A program made the position numbers and the translations under genes. A model generated the notes under the pieces. It ran no database searches. It had not been told where the DNA came from and saw only the letters and a list, made by a program, of their open reading frames with translations. From Anaerolineaceae bacterium UBA2260 (GTDB taxonomy: Bacteria; Chloroflexota; Anaerolineae; Anaerolineales; Anaerolineaceae), in NCBI GenBank assembly GCA_002347485.1, contig DDXM01000024.1:1-15797 (forward strand): a stretch of 15,797 nt of DNA. Reading direction: 5' to 3'. Shown here piece by piece: positions 7,032-14,405 of the stretch. Position 1 is the stretch's first letter. The number at the start of each line of letters is the position of its first letter.

Positions 7032-8150
7032 TTATTCGTTTGTTGAGATGATATTCGTTTTTAAACCTGAACCTGTAAGTATGGTGACAACAGGTTCAAC
7101 AAGTTCTATTTTATCATTGAGAAGCGCTGCCAGGGGTAAACAGGCTGTAGGTTCGACAAAGATCCCCTGCCGGGCGGCCAGGACGTACGCGCGTTTCAGG
7201 CTGCTTTCACTGACACTGACCATTCTGCCGCCACCAGCCAGCATTCTGCGCAGGATCTGCTCGGCGCGCATCGGCCGCGCAACGCTCGCGCCTTCCGCCA
7301 GGGTGCTTCCAGCTACAATGTCGGGGATTTCGCTTGAGTTTGCTTCATAAGCGCTCACTGCCGGAGCGCATGCTTCTGTCTGGACTCCAATAAAATATGG
7401 TTGTGTAGGGATGATTCCTGCAGCCTGCAACGCCTCAAAACCCAGCATTGCCCCATAAAGCAATCCCCCATGCCCAACCGGTGCGAGAACAGTGCCCGGG
7501 GCTATCCCCAACACAGCAAATAGCTCGTACGCAATTGTAGCAATGCCGGTCAGGCCAAACGGCATGTAAGCGTGGCTGGCGTACACCTTCCCGCGTTGCG
7601 CAGCCTGTAAAACCGCTGCTGCTGCATTCGCTCGCGGCCCGGGGACACGCTCGACCTGCGCGCCAAACATTTCAATCTGCCAGCGTTTGGGCCCGGATGC
7701 GGATTCCGGGATGAAAACCTGCGCTTTAATACCAGCGCGCGCGCAGTAGGCCGCGAGGGAAGCCCCCGCATTGCCAGAAGAATCCTCAACCACCGCATTT
7801 ACCCCGCGCGAAAACAAAAAGCTGGCCAGTACAGTTGAACCGCGATCCTTGAAGGAACCGGTGGGGTTCTGGCTTTCCATCTTGAAATAAACCGGAATCC
7901 CACCAAAATGACCTTGTAAAAGCGGCGTGTCGCCTTCACCCAGTGTGATGACGGGGGTTGCGTCTGGTAGACCCAGGGTTGCGCGATAGCGCCACAAGCC
8001 CGCCTGAGTTGAAAGGTCAGGCGTAACATATTTGGGGAAACGGGAAAAATCATACACCCCGCCACAGGCGCAGTGATAGGGCGCGCCATGAGCGGGATAA
8101 GGTAAACCGCAGGATGAACAACACACCAAGGGGTAAATATCAGCACCCAT
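7032..8150 (-). CDS. Threonine-synthase-like PLP enzyme with N-terminal zinc ribbon
   Basis: This is a fold-type II pyridoxal-phosphate enzyme, most like threonine synthase, which converts O-phosphohomoserine to threonine. In its 372 residues, K101 in SFKDRG is the Schiff-base lysine. SSGNAGAS (124-131) is the loop whose Asn contacts the cofactor ring, PVGHGGLLYG (224-233) is the phosphate-binding region, and GSGLK (360-364) is the C-terminal loop. Cysteines at 10/11, 14, 27 and 29 form a small zinc ribbon, as in many threonine synthases. The phosphate loop has His-Gly-Gly where many threonine synthases have Asn-rich GNxGN, so a different substrate is possible. AGGAGC (8160-8155) precedes the ATG. 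It is the first gene of the operon with rnc and smc. The fold is certain; the reaction is less so. Confidence 0.82.
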   Translation of the reverse strand: MGADIYPLVCCSSCGLPYPAHGAPYHCACGGVYDFSRFPKYVTPDLSTQAGLWRYRATLGLPDATPVITLGEGDTPLLQGHFGGIPVYFKMESQNPTGSFKDRGSTVLASFLFSRGVNAVVEDSSGNAGASLAAYCARAGIKAQVFIPESASGPKRWQIEMFGAQVERVPGPRANAAAAVLQAAQRGKVYASHAYMPFGLTGIATIAYELFAVLGIAPGTVLAPVGHGGLLYGAMLGFEALQAAGIIPTQPYFIGVQTEACAPAVSAYEANSSEIPDIVAGSTLAEGASVARPMRAEQILRRMLAGGGRMVSVSESSLKRAYVLAARQGIFVEPTACLPLAALLNDKIELVEPVVTILTGSGLKTNIISTNE

Positions 8151-8173
8151 AATTGCTCCTATTATTAATCCTG

Positions 8174-8179
8174 ATTATA
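8174..8179 (-). promoter_or_regulatory. -10 element for the PLP enzyme-rnc-smc operon
   Basis: TATAAT on the - strand (complement of 8174-8179) would start transcription near 8167 and give a leader of about 17 bases, which includes the AGGAGC ribosome site of the first gene. No good -35 is visible. It lies back to back with the scpA promoter, with 32 bases between the two -10 elements, so their upstream regions overlap. Confidence 0.5.
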
Positions 8180-8208
8180 TACCTACCGCGTTTTATACCC
8201 GTCTCATC

Positions 8209-8217
8209 TGCTATAAT
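8209..8217 (+). promoter_or_regulatory. Extended -10 promoter of scpA, placed for a leaderless mRNA
   Basis: TGCTATAAT (8209-8217) is a perfect extended -10 element. Exactly seven bases separate it from the GTG at 8225, so the predicted transcription start falls on or one base before the start codon. No Shine-Dalgarno precedes that GTG. This supports translation of scpA from a leaderless transcript. Confidence 0.6.
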
Positions 8218-8224
8218 TGCCAGC

Positions 8225-9013
8225 GTGGATTTTCAAATCGCGGGTCATCAAACGGAAGGATATCACATCAACACGGAGGTCTATACCGGACCTCTCGATC
8301 TATTATTGCAATTGATCGAGAAAGCGGAACTGGATATCACCCGCCTGGCGCTGGCGCAGGTCACCGATCAATATCTGGACCACCTGCACCACCTTGAAAC
8401 CCAGGATCCCGCTGAAGTATCCACGTTTCTCGTGATCGCCGCTAAACTCGTGCAAATCAAATCCTCGGCTCTCCTGCCCCACCCCAGCGTGCCGAACCTG
8501 CAACCTGAAGAGGATCCTGGTGAAGCGCTCGCCAGACAATTGATCCTGTACAAGAAATTTAAAGATCTTTCCAAATTTCTTGAAGACCGCGAAGCTGCGG
8601 GACTGCACAGTTACCTGAGATTGGATTCCAACCCATCGGCGCAAATTCCAACCAAGCTTGACCTGAGCGACTTTACGCTCGAAGATCTGGTCCAGGCGGC
8701 GCGCGATGTCTTTGGCAATTCTAACGACCTGCCGCCACTCAGCGAAGTTGTGTCCTCGCCACGATTCACCATCCGCCAGAAAATCAACATTATCCTCGAA
8801 ACCCTTCAAATATCTGGGTCCAGCAGCTTTCATCGTATTCTTTCCGGCAAGTCCAGCCGCGTTGAGGTGGTCGTTACCTTCCTGGCGTTATTGGAACTGG
8901 TAAAGCGTCACATGGTAGGGGTCAACCAGGATAAGCTTTTTGGTGACATCATCCTCGAAGCAGAGGGTGAGTTGAATACCCTCGATGAGGAAGAGCTGGA
9001 ATTTGTCGATTAA
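8225..9013 (+). CDS. scpA: Segregation and condensation protein A (kleisin)
   Basis: ScpA is the kleisin that bridges the two SMC heads and carries ScpB. The family start is clear at YTGPLDLLLQLIEKAELDI, followed by TDQYLDHL and EVSTFLVIAAKLVQIKSSALLP, which bind the SMC neck. An acidic, variable middle precedes a C-terminal winged helix (from about SPRFTIRQKINIILETL to VVVTFLALLELVKR) that contacts the SMC head cap. I chose the GTG at 8225 (262 residues): the frame is open to an ATG at 8153, but that would add a hydrophobic 24-residue stretch unlike the family and would place the start upstream of the TATAAT promoter at 8212. The gene is divergent from the operon containing smc. scpB, often next to scpA, does not follow; an aldo/keto reductase converges instead. 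Confidence 0.93.
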   Translation: MDFQIAGHQTEGYHINTEVYTGPLDLLLQLIEKAELDITRLALAQVTDQYLDHLHHLETQDPAEVSTFLVIAAKLVQIKSSALLPHPSVPNLQPEEDPGEALARQLILYKKFKDLSKFLEDREAAGLHSYLRLDSNPSAQIPTKLDLSDFTLEDLVQAARDVFGNSNDLPPLSEVVSSPRFTIRQKINIILETLQISGSSSFHRILSGKSSRVEVVVTFLALLELVKRHMVGVNQDKLFGDIILEAEGELNTLDEEELEFVD

Positions 9014-9966
9014 CGACCCTCTTTGATCCACCCTGAACGCTGCAAATTTTTACTCAGGTCTTCCAGTAAATCCATTTCATCCGCTTTTAATTGCCAGCCT
9101 GTCGCGCCAAGGTTTTGTGCCGCCTGGTTGGCATTTTTCGCGCCGGGGATGGGTAGCGCTCCTTTTTGGATCACCCAATTCAAAGCCACCTGGGCAGTGC
9201 TCTTCCCATTATGCTCATTTCCGATGCGCGCCATAGCTTTAAGTAATGGTTGCAGTCTGTCCAGATAGTTCCGGCTGAAGCGGGCTGCGCGTGTGCCACC
9301 AGGTGGATTTTGCGCAGTGTATTTGCCAGTTAATACGCCCAAAGCGAGAGGGCTATACGCAATAATCTTGATCCCCTCTTCCCGGCAGTAATCCACCAGT
9401 CCACAGGATTCTATATGTCGGTCGAGCAAGTGATATTCCACCTGGTTCGCGGCCAGCCTGAGCCCAAATTTCTTCAATGTTTCATGCGCTGCGATCGTTT
9501 GTTTAAGGTCATAATTTGACACGCCAATGGCGTCGATCAATCCTTCTGCATGCACTTCCACCATTCGGCTCATCCATTTTTCAGGGCTGATTGGGGGAAG
9601 CGGTAAATGCATTTGATAAAGCTCGACGCTCTGCTTTCCAAGACGCTGCAAACTTCTTTTCAATGCGCGCTTCAATGCATTCTTATCGAGTCGCCAGGGA
9701 TAAGGCATCATCTTGGTGGCAATGATGAGACTGTCGTGCATATCCTTCATCAAATCTCCCAGGATGGATTCCGATTTCCCCTGGCCATAAACCTCAGCTG
9801 TGTCAAAGAACCTGACCCCGCCGGCGATCGATTCATAAAAAGCCTGCCTGACGTCAGTTTCGTCATATCCTTTACCGAACCCCCACACCAGCCTATCCCC
9901 CCATGACCAGGTGCCGATACCCAATTCGATTCCTTTAAAAATAGGGTGCTGATTGTTTGATTCCAA
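9010..9966 (-). CDS. Aldo/keto reductase family oxidoreductase
   Basis: The product is an NAD(P)H-dependent reductase of aldehydes or ketones with a TIM-barrel fold. The full catalytic tetrad is present in the 318 residues: D55 and Y60 in FFDTAEVYGQGKSE, K85 in IIATK, and H120 in LYQMHLP. Later motifs include IDAIGVSNY, AANQVEYHLLDR, IIAYSPLALGVLTGKY and the cofactor-binding PIPGAKNANQAAQNLGA near the C-terminus. The start is a TTG at 9966 with GGAG (9976-9973) six bases upstream. Its TAA stop overlaps the scpA stop in the sequence TTAA at 9010-9013, leaving no room for a terminator between them. Substrate cannot be told from sequence. It is probably a single-gene unit. Confidence 0.92.
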   Translation of the reverse strand: MESNNQHPIFKGIELGIGTWSWGDRLVWGFGKGYDETDVRQAFYESIAGGVRFFDTAEVYGQGKSESILGDLMKDMHDSLIIATKMMPYPWRLDKNALKRALKRSLQRLGKQSVELYQMHLPLPPISPEKWMSRMVEVHAEGLIDAIGVSNYDLKQTIAAHETLKKFGLRLAANQVEYHLLDRHIESCGLVDYCREEGIKIIAYSPLALGVLTGKYTAQNPPGGTRAARFSRNYLDRLQPLLKAMARIGNEHNGKSTAQVALNWVIQKGALPIPGAKNANQAAQNLGATGWQLKADEMDLLEDLSKNLQRSGWIKEGR

Positions 9967-9993
9967 TCGATTCTCCGGAAATAATATCCGCCA

Positions 9994-9999
9994 ATTATA
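9994..9999 (-). promoter_or_regulatory. -10 element for the aldo/keto reductase gene
   Basis: TATAAT on the - strand (complement of 9994-9999) would start transcription near 9987, about 20 bases before the TTG start and just upstream of its GGAG. The only -35 candidate, TTGCAT (10025-10020), is 20 bases away, which is too far for a good match. It shares a short divergent region with the zinc-ribbon gene. Confidence 0.4.
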
Positions 10000-10028
10000 C
10001 CCACAAAAGAATCCGGGATATGCAACAA

Positions 10029-10045
10029 TATAATTAGTATATAAT
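10029..10045 (+). promoter_or_regulatory. Tandem -10 elements upstream of the zinc-ribbon gene
   Basis: Two TATAAT hexamers (10029-10034 and 10040-10045) lie eleven bases apart in an AT-rich stretch. The second would give a start near 10052 and a leader of about 29 bases with AGGAGA (10069-10074). Neither has a convincing -35 or TG extension, so one of them may be chance. Confidence 0.4.
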
Positions 10046-10080
10046 CTTATCTGTCAAACTCAAATTTCAGGAGACGGCTT

Positions 10081-10725
10081 ATGGTTGAACATTTGGAATT
10101 TGTCAACAATTACAAAGATCTATCCACCGATCAGGGATTTCAATATGAGTTCGATTGCAATCGCTGCGGATCAGGCTACCGGACCACGTTCAAAGCATCC
10201 ATTACCGGAAAGATCAGCAGCGCCCTTGATACTGCCAGCAGCCTATTCGGCGGGATATTAGGAAGAGCCGCCAGTTTTGGCGACCAGGTGCATTCCGCTG
10301 CCTGGGAACGGGCGCACGACGAGAGTTTTATCGAAGCGGTTAAGGAGATCAAACCGTATTTCATCCAATGCCCACGCTGCAACTCCTGGGTCTGCCGGGA
10401 TAAATGCTGGAATGTGAAAAAAGGATTGTGCAAAAGCTGCGCCCCTGACCTGGGGGTGGAAATGGCTGCAGCCCAGGCTTCCCAGTCTGTCCAGGAAATA
10501 TGGGCGAACGCAGCCATGGCTGAAGAGGACAAGAAACTCTCCACCGAATACTGGCGCGAAGGCATCACCGCCACCTGCCCCAATTGTGAAAAACCGCTGG
10601 CCTCGAACGCCAAGTTCTGTCCTGAATGTGGGTATTCCTTAAAACCTAAAGATAAATGCCCCAATTGCGGCGCTAAACTGCTTCCAGACGCCAAGTTCTG
10701 CGCAGAATGCGGACAAAAGCTGTAG
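10081..10725 (+). CDS. Multi-zinc-ribbon protein of unknown function (16 cysteines)
   Basis: I do not know the function. The 214-residue protein has 16 cysteines, enough for four Cys4 zinc sites. C26-C29 and C97-C100 are two CxxC pairs separated by about 67 residues, which include a small-residue-rich helical stretch (about 40-75) and WERAHDESFIEAVKEIKPYFIQ. C105, C109, C117 and C120 form a compact knuckle (CRDKCW to CKSC). Two tandem ribbons end the protein: 166/169/180/183 and 193/196/207/210, near repeats of CPNC-x10-CxEC. From memory, similar proteins occur in Chloroflexota and actinobacteria as uncharacterised zinc-ribbon proteins. There is no signal peptide or clear membrane segment, so it is probably cytoplasmic. 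AGGAGA (10069-10074) precedes the ATG. mutS follows after 62 bases on the same strand and may be co-transcribed. Confidence 0.88.
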   Translation: MVEHLEFVNNYKDLSTDQGFQYEFDCNRCGSGYRTTFKASITGKISSALDTASSLFGGILGRAASFGDQVHSAAWERAHDESFIEAVKEIKPYFIQCPRCNSWVCRDKCWNVKKGLCKSCAPDLGVEMAAAQASQSVQEIWANAAMAEEDKKLSTEYWREGITATCPNCEKPLASNAKFCPECGYSLKPKDKCPNCGAKLLPDAKFCAECGQKL

Positions 10726-10787
10726 TCAACGTAAATAGATCAAATTCAAGCGCCAGGTAATCCCCCTGGCAGCTTATTGGACCCACG

Positions 10788-13364
10788 ATGCCAGAAGACG
10801 TTACCCCAATTCGCCAGCAATACCTCGACATCAAAAAACAGTATCCCGATGCCATCGTTTTCTTCAGGTTGGGTGATTTTTATGAGACGTTCGATAACGA
10901 CGCCCAGATCACCTCGCGCGAATTGGATATCGTGCTCACCTCGCGCAACGTGGCAAAAGGACAGCGCGTTCCAATGGCGGGCATCCCCTATCACGCCGCG
11001 GAGAATTATCTCTCCCGGTTGATCGATAAGGGCTATCATGTCGCGATCTGCGAACAGGTCGGCGAACAACCTGCGCGGGGCCTTTTCCCGCGCGAGGTGG
11101 TGCGGGTGGTCACCCCAGGCACGATCATTGAGCCCGGGTTGTTGAACAGCGCGGAGAACAACTTTCTCGCGGCCGCCATGGTCGATAGCAACAGGCTCAG
11201 CGTGGCGTACGTGGATATAACGACCGGTGAATTCGCGGTCACTGAGATCGAATCGGCTGATCCAATGACAGACCTGCGCTCCGAATTGGTCAGGTTAAAC
11301 CCGGCGGAAATTCTAACCCCTGAATCCTTCAAGTTGAATGGCGCTTTCGCCGGACATATCACCAGTCTGCCTGACTGGCGGTTCGAAACCGGCCGCTGCC
11401 GCGAGACCCTGCTGCGAAAATTGGAAGTTTCTACGCTGGAAGGGTTTGGTCTTGAAAATCTGCCCCTGGCAATCCAGACAAGCGGAGCGATCCTCCAATA
11501 TCTTGAACAAACCCAGCCTACCGCCATCGGAATGCTAAAAGGGCTTTCAACCTACAACACCAGTGATTTCATGACGCTGGACGCGGCGACGCGCCGCAAC
11601 CTTGAGCTAACAGAGACCATTCGCCACAACGACGCCCAGGGCTCCCTGCTTTCCATCCTAGACCGCACCATTACGCCAATGGGGCACCGCTGCATCCGAC
11701 AATGGGTGAACAAGCCGTTGCTTAATATCGAGAAAATCGAAGAAAGGCAACGCAGCGTCACCGCGTTCTACGCGAGCGCATTATCGCGGGCGGAATTTCG
11801 CTCGCAGCTGAATCACATAGGCGATCTGGAACGGCTGGCGAACCGCGCGGTGAGCAGCAACGCCCTGCCGCGCGATCTTACTGGCATCAGGGCAATCCTG
11901 CAGAGACTACCCGAGATCAAAAATACCCTCAGCGAGGAATCGTTGCATTTTCACGCGTTGTTGGCGGATCTTGACTTGTGCCAGGAAGTTCGGGCGTTGC
12001 TGGAGAAAGCCATCGCAGATGACCCACCCGCGACCCTGCAAAACACCGGCGTTATCCGCGCGGGTTATTCAGATGAACTTGACAATGTGATCGAAATGTC
12101 GAGCCACGCGCGCGAATGGATTTCCAACCTGGAAGCGGTTGAAAGAGACCGCACCGGCATCCGCACTCTCAAAGTAGGCTACAACAAGGTTTTCGGATAT
12201 TACCTGGAGGTGACACATAGCAATATCGCCCAGGTACCACCGGAGTACATCCGTAAACAGACACTGGTGAACGCTGAGCGCTATATTACCCCCGAAATGA
12301 AGGAGTATGAATCCCTGGTACTCAACGCAGAGGAGCGCATCAGGGAGATCGAAAATCGGCTCTTCAAAGACCTTTGCCAATCCATCGCGCCTTATCTGCG
12401 GCAATTGCTGACCACATCGCGCCTGTTGGGCGAACTCGATGTGTATGCCGGACTGGCGGAGGTTGCCGCCATCCAGGGATATACCCTCCCGCAACTGGTC
12501 GAAGAGCCGGTCATCAACATTTTTAATGGTCGACACCCGGTGGTGGAAACCACTTTACGGACTGAAAGGTTCGTCCCCAATGATGTGGTGCTCGAGGACG
12601 GTGAGATCATCCGTGTGATCACCGGTCCGAATATGAGCGGCAAGTCCACCTTCCTGCGGCAGGTGGCGTTGATCGTTTTGATGGCGCAGATCGGTTCCTA
12701 CGTCCCGGCGGAAAGCGCACGTATCGGCATCGTGGACAGGATCTTCACGCGCATCGGCGCTCAGGATGAGATCCACGCCGGACAATCCACGTTTATGGTG
12801 GAAATGATCGAGACCGCCAATATTCTCAACCACGCCACCAGCCGCAGCCTGCTGATCCTTGACGAGATCGGGCGCGGTACCTCCACTTACGATGGGCTTT
12901 CGATCGCATGGGCCGTCATCGAATATATCCACAATCACCCCCGGCTGCGCGCGCGCACCTTCTTCGCCACGCATTTCCATGAATTGACCGCTTTGAGCGA
13001 ATTCCTCCCGGGCATCCGCAATTACAATGTCGCTGTCGCGGAAAACGGCACGCAGGTCATCTTCCTCCACAAGATCGTTCCAGGAGGCAGTGACCGCTCT
13101 TACGGCATCCACGTCGCGCAGCTCGCAGGCATCCCACGGCCGGTGATCTCCCGGGCCAGCGAGATCCTTACCCAGCTCGAAGCCACCTCCGGTTCAACGG
13201 TGAAGGTTGAACCAACACTTACCCAGCAATTGATGTTATTTCCGGAGACCAATCCGCTGCTCGATGAGCTCAAAACGATCGACCTCAATACCTTGCCACC
13301 GATCGAGGCATTGAACATTTTATACGAGTGGCGGAAGCGCTTTATCCCCCCAGATAAAAAATAA
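10788..13364 (+). CDS. mutS: DNA mismatch repair protein MutS
   Basis: MutS recognises mismatches and small loops in DNA and starts repair. The 858-residue protein is full length (E. coli 853). The mismatch-reading motif is GDFYE with F31 and E33. Connector, lever and clamp domains fill the middle (including GYNKVFGYYLEVTHSN and YITPEMKEYE). The ATPase holds Walker A GPNMSGKST (near 612-620), the MVEMIETANIL segment (about 671-685) and Walker B LLILDEIGRGTSTYDG (about 688-703). The C-terminal dimerisation helix PPIEALNILYEW is present. The ATG at 10788 lacks a clear Shine-Dalgarno; it is kept because MPEDVTPIRQQYLDIKKQYPD fits the family start. mutL is not in the window. The gene converges on fmt with a six-base gap. 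Confidence 0.97.
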   Translation: MPEDVTPIRQQYLDIKKQYPDAIVFFRLGDFYETFDNDAQITSRELDIVLTSRNVAKGQRVPMAGIPYHAAENYLSRLIDKGYHVAICEQVGEQPARGLFPREVVRVVTPGTIIEPGLLNSAENNFLAAAMVDSNRLSVAYVDITTGEFAVTEIESADPMTDLRSELVRLNPAEILTPESFKLNGAFAGHITSLPDWRFETGRCRETLLRKLEVSTLEGFGLENLPLAIQTSGAILQYLEQTQPTAIGMLKGLSTYNTSDFMTLDAATRRNLELTETIRHNDAQGSLLSILDRTITPMGHRCIRQWVNKPLLNIEKIEERQRSVTAFYASALSRAEFRSQLNHIGDLERLANRAVSSNALPRDLTGIRAILQRLPEIKNTLSEESLHFHALLADLDLCQEVRALLEKAIADDPPATLQNTGVIRAGYSDELDNVIEMSSHAREWISNLEAVERDRTGIRTLKVGYNKVFGYYLEVTHSNIAQVPPEYIRKQTLVNAERYITPEMKEYESLVLNAEERIREIENRLFKDLCQSIAPYLRQLLTTSRLLGELDVYAGLAEVAAIQGYTLPQLVEEPVINIFNGRHPVVETTLRTERFVPNDVVLEDGEIIRVITGPNMSGKSTFLRQVALIVLMAQIGSYVPAESARIGIVDRIFTRIGAQDEIHAGQSTFMVEMIETANILNHATSRSLLILDEIGRGTSTYDGLSIAWAVIEYIHNHPRLRARTFFATHFHELTALSEFLPGIRNYNVAVAENGTQVIFLHKIVPGGSDRSYGIHVAQLAGIPRPVISRASEILTQLEATSGSTVKVEPTLTQQLMLFPETNPLLDELKTIDLNTLPPIEALNILYEWRKRFIPPDKK

Positions 13365-13370
13365 AACAGC

Positions 13371-14276
13371 CTACCAGTTGCGCGCGCCGCGCAGGTAATC
13401 CGCGCCGCTCATCCAGTTCTTGCCGGCGGGTTTCACCTCCAGCAGCATCAACCTGCCATCAGGCGTATTCACGCACGGGAAACGATCAACGATCACTCGG
13501 CTGCCAGGCTCTCCTGCGCCTGAGATCACTTTGGCTTTACGGATCTTCAACATTTCTTCGCCGAGGTTCATGGAAGCTACCGGCCATTCGATGAAAGCGC
13601 GTACTTTGCGTTCCAGCATGGTCGCCGGCTGCGTGAAATCGAGGATACCATCCTCCTTGCGGATCATTGTCGCGTAGGTTGTGCCTTCTTCTGATTGGGG
13701 AATAGGATGGATCGAACCTGAAAGATACTTATCCAGGGTTTGCACCAGCAACAGACCGCCAACCTTTGCCAGTTTAATGGAAAGGGAGAGTGCGTCCTCA
13801 TCAGGATCGATCGGCACCACCTGCTGTGTAAGGATCGCGCCAGTATCGATGCCGGCATCCATCACCATGATCGTGACCCCTGTGATTGCATCGCCATTCA
13901 AAATGGCCATCTGAATTGGAGAAGCGCCGCGCCAGCGTGGCAAGTAGGACGCATGCACATTGATACAGCCAAAACGTGGCAGATCGAGCACGTTTTGCTG
14001 CAGGATCTTTCCATACGCTGCGACAATGATAAAATCAGGCGCCCAGTTTACTAATTGCTCGAAAATCTCTGGTGCCTTCAATTTTTCCGGCTGAAGCACT
14101 TGCAATCCCAGACGCTGGGCGGCGATTTTAACGGGCGGCGGCGTCAAGTGCTTGCCACGACCCGCAGGCTTGTCCGGTTGGGTGATCACTCCACTCACAT
14201 CGTAATGGCACGCCAGCTCTTCCAGGATGGAAACAGAAAAATCGGAAGAGCCCATGAAAACTGTTCGCATTGTCAT
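13371..14276 (-). CDS. fmt: Methionyl-tRNA formyltransferase
   Basis: Fmt adds a formyl group from 10-formyl-tetrahydrofolate to initiator Met-tRNA. The N-terminal domain opens MRTVFMGSSDFSV and continues with ITQPDKPAGRGK, which contacts the tRNA, and VAAYGKIL. The catalytic residues Asn, His and Asp are in CINVHASYLPRWRGASPI and DAGIDTGAI (N104, H106 and D142 when counted from the second Met), as in E. coli N108/H110/D146. HASYLP replaces the usual HxSLLP. A C-terminal OB-like domain follows. I chose the ATG at 14276 (301 residues) because an extended -10 lies seven bases upstream. The frame is open to 14381, but that would add 35 residues unlike the family. An ATG at 14270 is equally family-like. 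def, its usual partner, is not adjacent. Confidence 0.95.
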   Translation of the reverse strand: MTMRTVFMGSSDFSVSILEELACHYDVSGVITQPDKPAGRGKHLTPPPVKIAAQRLGLQVLQPEKLKAPEIFEQLVNWAPDFIIVAAYGKILQQNVLDLPRFGCINVHASYLPRWRGASPIQMAILNGDAITGVTIMVMDAGIDTGAILTQQVVPIDPDEDALSLSIKLAKVGGLLLVQTLDKYLSGSIHPIPQSEEGTTYATMIRKEDGILDFTQPATMLERKVRAFIEWPVASMNLGEEMLKIRKAKVISGAGEPGSRVIVDRFPCVNTPDGRLMLLEVKPAGKNWMSGADYLRGARNW

Positions 14277-14283
14277 GAAGTTG

Positions 14284-14292
14284 ATTTTAACA
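14284..14292 (-). promoter_or_regulatory. Extended -10 promoter of fmt, placed for a leaderless mRNA
   Basis: On the - strand the bases at 14292-14284 read TGTTAAAAT, an extended -10 (TG, one base, TAAAAT). Seven bases separate it from the ATG at 14276, the same distance as at scpA. There is no Shine-Dalgarno before either candidate ATG and no -35. A leaderless transcript is the simplest reading. Confidence 0.5.
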
Positions 14293-14347
14293 TAAATGGG
14301 AGAGCATCTTTCTTCCATCGATAGGTAAATCACCAGTCGAACGATCC

Positions 14348-14377
14348 TTGACTGACAGGTGAAAACTGAATTACAAT
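14348..14377 (+). promoter_or_regulatory. Near-consensus promoter of the glutaredoxin-like gene
   Basis: TTGACT (14348-14353) and TACAAT (14372-14377) are separated by 18 bases and match the housekeeping sigma consensus at 5 of 6 positions each. Transcription would start near 14384, giving a leader of about 22 bases with GAGGAG at 14393-14398. It is the best -35/-10 pair seen in the window. Confidence 0.7.
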
Positions 14378-14405
14378 TCACGCCATCAACACGAGGAGAT
14401 TAATC

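Noticed and set aside
8153..8224. Possible signal peptide or membrane segment at the N-terminus of ScpA
   Set aside because: The hydrophobic stretch appears only if translation starts at 8153. It lies over two promoter elements and is foreign to the ScpA family; the GTG at 8225 explains the gene better.
10176..10694. 172-codon open frame on - inside the zinc-ribbon gene
   Set aside because: It is opposite a clear multi-zinc-ribbon gene, has no recognisable motif, and its composition is that of an antisense shadow.
10752..10770. GCCAGG/CCTGGC hairpin as a terminator between the zinc-ribbon gene and mutS
   Set aside because: The stem is only six pairs with a seven-base loop and is followed by AGCTTATTGG, not a T-tract. 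It may be a weak structure near the mutS start but is not supported as a terminator.
12555..13112. 185-codon open frame on - inside mutS
   Set aside because: It is antisense to the MutS ATPase motifs and has no family features of its own.
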